Below, piece by piece: positions 60,421 through 64,000 of a stretch of DNA of 64,000 nucleotides (position 1 is its first letter; each line of letters starts with the position of its first letter). The position numbers and the translations under genes were made by a program. Below the pieces are notes generated by a model. It searched no databases. It was not told the DNA's origin and saw only the letters and a program-made list of their open reading frames with translations. Source of the DNA: Mya arenaria. Taxonomy: Eukaryota; Mollusca; Bivalvia; Myida; Myidae. The stretch covers positions 28,462,738-28,526,737 of the forward strand of contig NC_069135.1 of the NCBI RefSeq assembly GCF_026914265.1, read 5' to 3'.

Positions 60421-61120
60421 ATATTTAATTGGAATAAAACATTAATTTAAAGCATCATTTGTATAGTAATAACTTTAATCACATGTTTTACTGTTCATTG
60501 TACTACTACACTACAGTACAGAAGATACTTAAAGTTTGCTTATTTATTTATTTATTGAAGCAGTTGTTGTATAAACTAGCTGATTAATTGGGGGTGCGAA
60601 CGGCGCTCGCCCCCTCTAGAATCGTCCAAAAAAAATTTATCTTAGTATGGGAGAAAAAAAGTAATATAAGTCACTAAATATGCAGCATTTTCGCTTACAA
60701 ACCCCATGCAAATAGTTTTTGCCATATACTTTCGGTTCTGAGGTAGGGGCGTATGTCAAAAGGTTGCGCCCGTAAGTTACGCTCCCTCTAACGTCGATTG
60801 CTGGAGCCGCCCCTGGTATAAACTTGTGATTTAAATAAGTTACTCTGCAGCTTGTTTTCGAGTCCACAGCATCATTTAATGCTGTTTTTATGTGTAATGT
60901 ACCGTGTTATGATTATTTCGAATGAATACAAGTTCAACAATGTTTTTAAATAGGAACTTGATTTGACTGACCAGAAGTGACTGGCCTAGTGATTGGACTT
61001 CTTATACACAAGTGCAATTTCCGTCAAGAGAAATACAGAGAAGGCCAGTCCTAATATAGATAATATTATTCTTAATTTTTAGTATGTCACTTTTCTAAAA
61101 CATTAAATTATGGAGGCTTC
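60421..61120. other. Spacer with a probable dispersed-repeat fragment
   Basis: No gene. Between about 60585 and 60825, CGAACGGCGCTCGCCCCC, TTGCGCCCGTAAGTTACGC and TGGAGCCGCCCCTGG look like part of a CpG-decayed dispersed repeat whose family I cannot name. Confidence 0.35.
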
Positions 61121-61139
61121 TTACGCAGATGAGCCATGC

Positions 61140-61384
61140 ATGGTAACAAATGATATGGTTACTGAATTAATTGGATTAGAAGATTGGATAATAATACACT
61201 TATGTATATTTGGATAAGTGGAATGGAATGTATTTGACTGCGATACCAATACACATATGGACACTGAAATAATTGGGTTGGAGAATTGATGGTATTTTAT
61301 TGGTATACCAATACACAGATGGTCAATGCACCGATTGGATAAGAGGAATGAGCGGCGTATTTTACTGGGATACCAGTTCCTAGA
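61140..61384. repeat. 62-bp tandem array, left block
   Basis: About four degenerate units carrying AATTGGATTAGA, GGAATG, TATTTTATTGG and CACAGATGG. Same orientation as the right block. Confidence 0.85.
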
Positions 61385-61531
61385 TGGACGCCCACATAAT
61401 CGGAGCCATCGTATACACTTTTCCAGGTTCCTGCCCGGTTTTGGAAATGGATAGAACTTTATATTGTCCTCAAGTCTTTCAGTGTATCTGCTGTCAGTGT
61501 TGCAGGTTCCATAACTGCATCTTTTAACCAT
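61385..61531 (-). pseudogene. THAP-domain first exon, truncated at the satellite border
   Basis: From ATG 61531 the minus strand encodes MVKRCSYGTCNTDSRYTERL and then the stretch KFYPFPKPGRNLEKCIRW and LRLCGRP. This is the N-terminal half of a THAP zinc finger: first two cysteines (C5, C10), the FPKP motif and the invariant tryptophan. The C-x2-H half is missing, because the sequence after CGRP becomes 62-bp repeat. No donor site is visible at the junction. THAP domains bind DNA in host factors and in P-element-like and Kolobok-like transposases; which this was cannot be told. About 150 bp upstream of the ATG are retained, with a CCAAT-type GATTGGTCAATTGACC. Confidence 0.75.
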
Positions 61532-61675
61532 TTTTAAAGCGGAAAAAAATGACGACTATTGACGGATATAACTTGTTTGTCGGAGAAAATGGCGGATAGT
61601 AAAAAAAGCCGATGCGGGCTTATCAGCGCGGCTATCTGATTGGTCAATTGACCCGTCAATCAAATTCCTGGCGTA

Positions 61676-62370
61676 AGGTCAATTAGATTAGAGGAATGAA
61701 CGTATTTTATTGGGATACCAGTCCCCAGATGGTCAATCCACTAATTGGATTAGCAGAATGGACGTATTTTATTGGGATACAAGTACACGGATGGTCAATG
61801 CACTTATTGGATTAAATGAATGAACGTATTTTATTGGGATACAGTACCAAGATGAATGTACTAATTGGATTAGAGGAATGAACGTATTTTATTGGGATAC
61901 CCCGCACTACCCAGATGGTCAATGTACTAATTGGATTAGAGGAATGAACGTCTTCTATTGGGAAACCAGTCCCCAGATGGTCAATGCACTAATTGGATTA
62001 GAGGAATGAACGTATTTTATTGGGAAAGGCGTACCCAGATGGTCAATGCACTAATTGGATTAGAGGAATGAACGTATTTTATTGGGAAAGGCGTACCCAG
62101 ATGGTCAATGCACTAATTGGATTAGAGGAATGAACGTATTTTATTGGGAAAGGCGTACCCATGATGGACACTGCATCGATTGGAATTGCGGAATGAAAGT
62201 ATTTTACTAGGATGAAATGCACAGATGGCCCCATTTTGTTTTGTTTTGGATAAGAGGAGAGGCAGTAGATGCTATTAAGATGGTCACTGTTCAATTGGGA
62301 TAAGACGGGATCGGAAGTATTTTGGGATTCTAACAAAGTACGAATTGGATAAGAGGGCCGAAAGTAGGTA
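61676..62370. repeat. 62-bp tandem array, right block
   Basis: About eleven units. The core unit runs GGTCAATGCACTAATTGG, ATTAGAGGAATGAACG, TATTTTATTGGG, AAAGGCGTACCCAGAT. Three units between about 61980 and 62165 are almost identical, and the array decays outward on both sides, with the last units (62220-62370) heavily rearranged. Confidence 0.93.
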
Positions 62371-62492
62371 CTTGTGCATCCTTGGAACCCCCGCGTATTC
62401 ATAGCCTATATGATCTGGGATCAATAACTAAATCCTACTCCCAGATATGATATTAGGTTATGAATACGCTGGATTTCCGAGGATGGTATTTT
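62371..62492. repeat. Imperfect palindrome with arms of about 50 bp
   Basis: CATCCTTGGAACCCCCGCGT and the following ATTCATAGCCTATATGAT read inverted on the right as ATATTAGGTTATGAATACGC and TGGATTTCCGAGGATGG. The centre (about 62415-62445) is a short loop next to a TGGGA/TCCCA stem. It may be a foldback element; no target duplication was identified. Confidence 0.75.
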
Positions 62493-62499
62493 GGAACAC

Positions 62500-63640
62500 C
62501 AGCATACTAATACGCGGCCATCACTTTAATTATTTTTTTTATTTGGATTCGAATACAGCAGCTAAGATAAAATAGAAGATAAGAGAAAGTTTTGAGAGAG
62601 TCACAATGTAAATGTAAGGATTTAAGAGTTTCATTGGGTTTCTGAAAATCCCGAGGATGAGATCAATTTTCGTCAATAATTTTCTTCGAAATCAGCTTCT
62701 ACGTCGAAGTCAAGCGGGGTCGGTTTGATAGATGGCTCGCAAACGAATTTTAAAAAGAAAATATCAGTTGTGAACGAATGTAACTATTTGTCCAGCATGT
62801 GGGTTGTTATTGTTTATGTCCATTTTTACACCAGTTTTGTTCAACGAATAAACGAATTCAAGCAGTATTGTATAAAATCTGCGTCATGTAAACTATCTCA
62901 GCGTCAGGAATTGAAACCCATAGATACAGAACCCAGGTGCATATCGTTCTTTGGAAATGCTAATTACGGGGCATTTTTTCTGACTGAAATGTTTCGAATT
63001 TCCATGCCAAGTCACGATCCAGACGGCGCTAAGATGTGCCCATCATTAAACTGTTTTGGTAAGCCCTCAAGAGAATTTCTATTAACGTGCAGAAACAGTT
63101 TATCTGCGTATTATTTCCATCATTTTTATGGTATATGCTGAAAACACATTCTATTCATTTGCTTGTTTATGGGAACATTATACGGATGTCTACGATGAAA
63201 TATGTATCGGAAAAAATAAAGTCCCGGTATATGATCCCGAAGCCTATCCTTAGACCTAGTAAATATATTCGATTACTTTCAACTGATTTACTGTACAACG
63301 ATTTCGAAAAAGAGTGTGGCTCGTTGCTGGGGAAAACGAAGAAAGTCCACTCGTTCAGCATGGTGGTCACAAAGCAAACGCACACAATATTGTATGAGCC
63401 CAATCAAGCCCGGATATTCGATAGAAGATAACTATGAGCTAATGCTCTGAGCATTTCGTGTTTTATATGTGTGTATTGTATAACACGATACTATCCCCAA
63501 ATGTTTAAAGATAGTTAGTGTAAAAAATATAAATGTAGATTTCATAGTTCAAAATGTCTTATCATTAGGCACATGCACATTGATATTACTTTCGTATTGC
63601 CCTTGAACAATCATTAGTAGGCATTTCCGAGTTGTTCATC
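62500..63640 (+). other. Unassigned region with two overlapping open frames
   Basis: A plus-strand frame at 62725-63141 and another at 63087-63431 are longer than expected in AT-rich DNA. The second (SKYIRLLSTDLLYNDFEKEC) has coding-like composition. A donor-like TTTTG|GTAAGC occurs at about 63060, but no acceptor joins the frames without a stop. I recognise no family. A decayed gene or chance frames are equally possible. Confidence 0.25.
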
Positions 63641-63699
63641 AGAGTTTATGAATACAAACTGGTATTCCTACTCCCAGGTACAAAACACCTGGGACTAAA

Positions 63700-64000
63700 C
63701 TTCTGTTTTAAAGTTTAGTGCCATGACGGGCACTGAATGTTACCGGAATGCTCACCGGGACGATCGAGGGCGCCAAACAGCGTTGATGTCATCCTTCGGT
63801 AATGGACCAGTCAATTGTAACCGCGCCTCCTAGGTCCGGGGAATATCGGGGACTTTGACTTTCGGTCCAGTCAACCCCGGCTAAAATCCCCGCCCTGCGG
63901 TGACGAACAGATGGTAAAATCCCCGCCAAATGCCCCCGCACCCCAGAGACCCTAGGTAAGGCCCATTCCCAGCTATATTTAAAGCGAAGACAAAATCATC
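63700..64000. repeat. GC-rich dispersed-repeat segment reaching the window edge
   Basis: CCGGGGAATATCGGGGAC, CCCCGGCTAAAATCCCCGCC and GGTAAAATCCCCGCCAAATG show repeated AAATCCCCGCC motifs in a sharply GC-richer block. No open frame. Probably part of a transposable element continuing beyond 64000. Confidence 0.4.

Noticed and set aside
62725-63431. A two-exon plus-strand gene joining the frames at 62725 and 63087
   Set aside because: The only good donor (about 63060) cannot be joined to a usable acceptor without meeting a stop codon, and neither frame resembles a known family. It is kept only as an unassigned region.

Overview
The window looks like nuclear DNA of a bivalve mollusc. It is AT-rich, its genes are intron-split, it holds secreted C1q-domain genes of the kind bivalves carry in large numbers, and its introns and spacers are full of short inverted-repeat transposons and tRNA-derived SINEs. 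I cannot name the species.

Layout. Positions 1-2829 are AT-rich spacer. Positions 2830-7295 are a hierarchical minisatellite (21-bp unit, 42-bp dimer, local 126-bp trimer). Positions 7.7-12.6 kb and 15.8-19.0 kb are two diverged copies of one segmental duplication. Each copy holds a head-to-head pair of secreted C1q-domain genes: a four-exon minus-strand gene and a two-exon plus-strand gene firing from a shared promoter interval of only about 120-170 bp. The 12.6-15.8 kb spacer holds at least three MITE-like elements, a SINE block and a relic of a further C1q exon. Positions 19.3-21.7 kb are a dispersed repeat plus the 3' flank of the next gene.

Positions 21723-60066 (minus strand) carry a complete LRIG-type gene. 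Nineteen coding exons, all with GT/AG borders and consistent phases, predict 1322 residues: signal peptide, LRRNT, 16 leucine-rich repeats, LRRCT, three Ig domains, a transmembrane helix nearly identical to vertebrate LRIG, and a long cytoplasmic tail unlike the vertebrate one. Its introns hold a hAT-type element with an intact 8-bp target duplication, itself split by a piggyBac-type element at TTAA, plus further MITEs, SINEs, microsatellites and a 28-base G run.

Upstream of LRIG (61.1-62.4 kb) lies a 62-bp tandem array that encloses the promoter and first coding exon of a THAP-domain gene; the THAP reading stops where repeat begins. A 120-bp imperfect palindrome and a GC-rich dispersed repeat close the window.

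Functionally, the C1q pairs are best read as secreted pattern-recognition/lectin-like proteins that may be co-expressed, and LRIG as a membrane modulator of growth-factor or BMP signalling. Nothing links the two loci beyond proximity. The most unusual points are the duplicated bidirectional C1q cassette with mosaic divergence, the nested transposons, the three-level minisatellite and the THAP exon inside a satellite. All splice calls are by eye from sequence; no transcript data were available.
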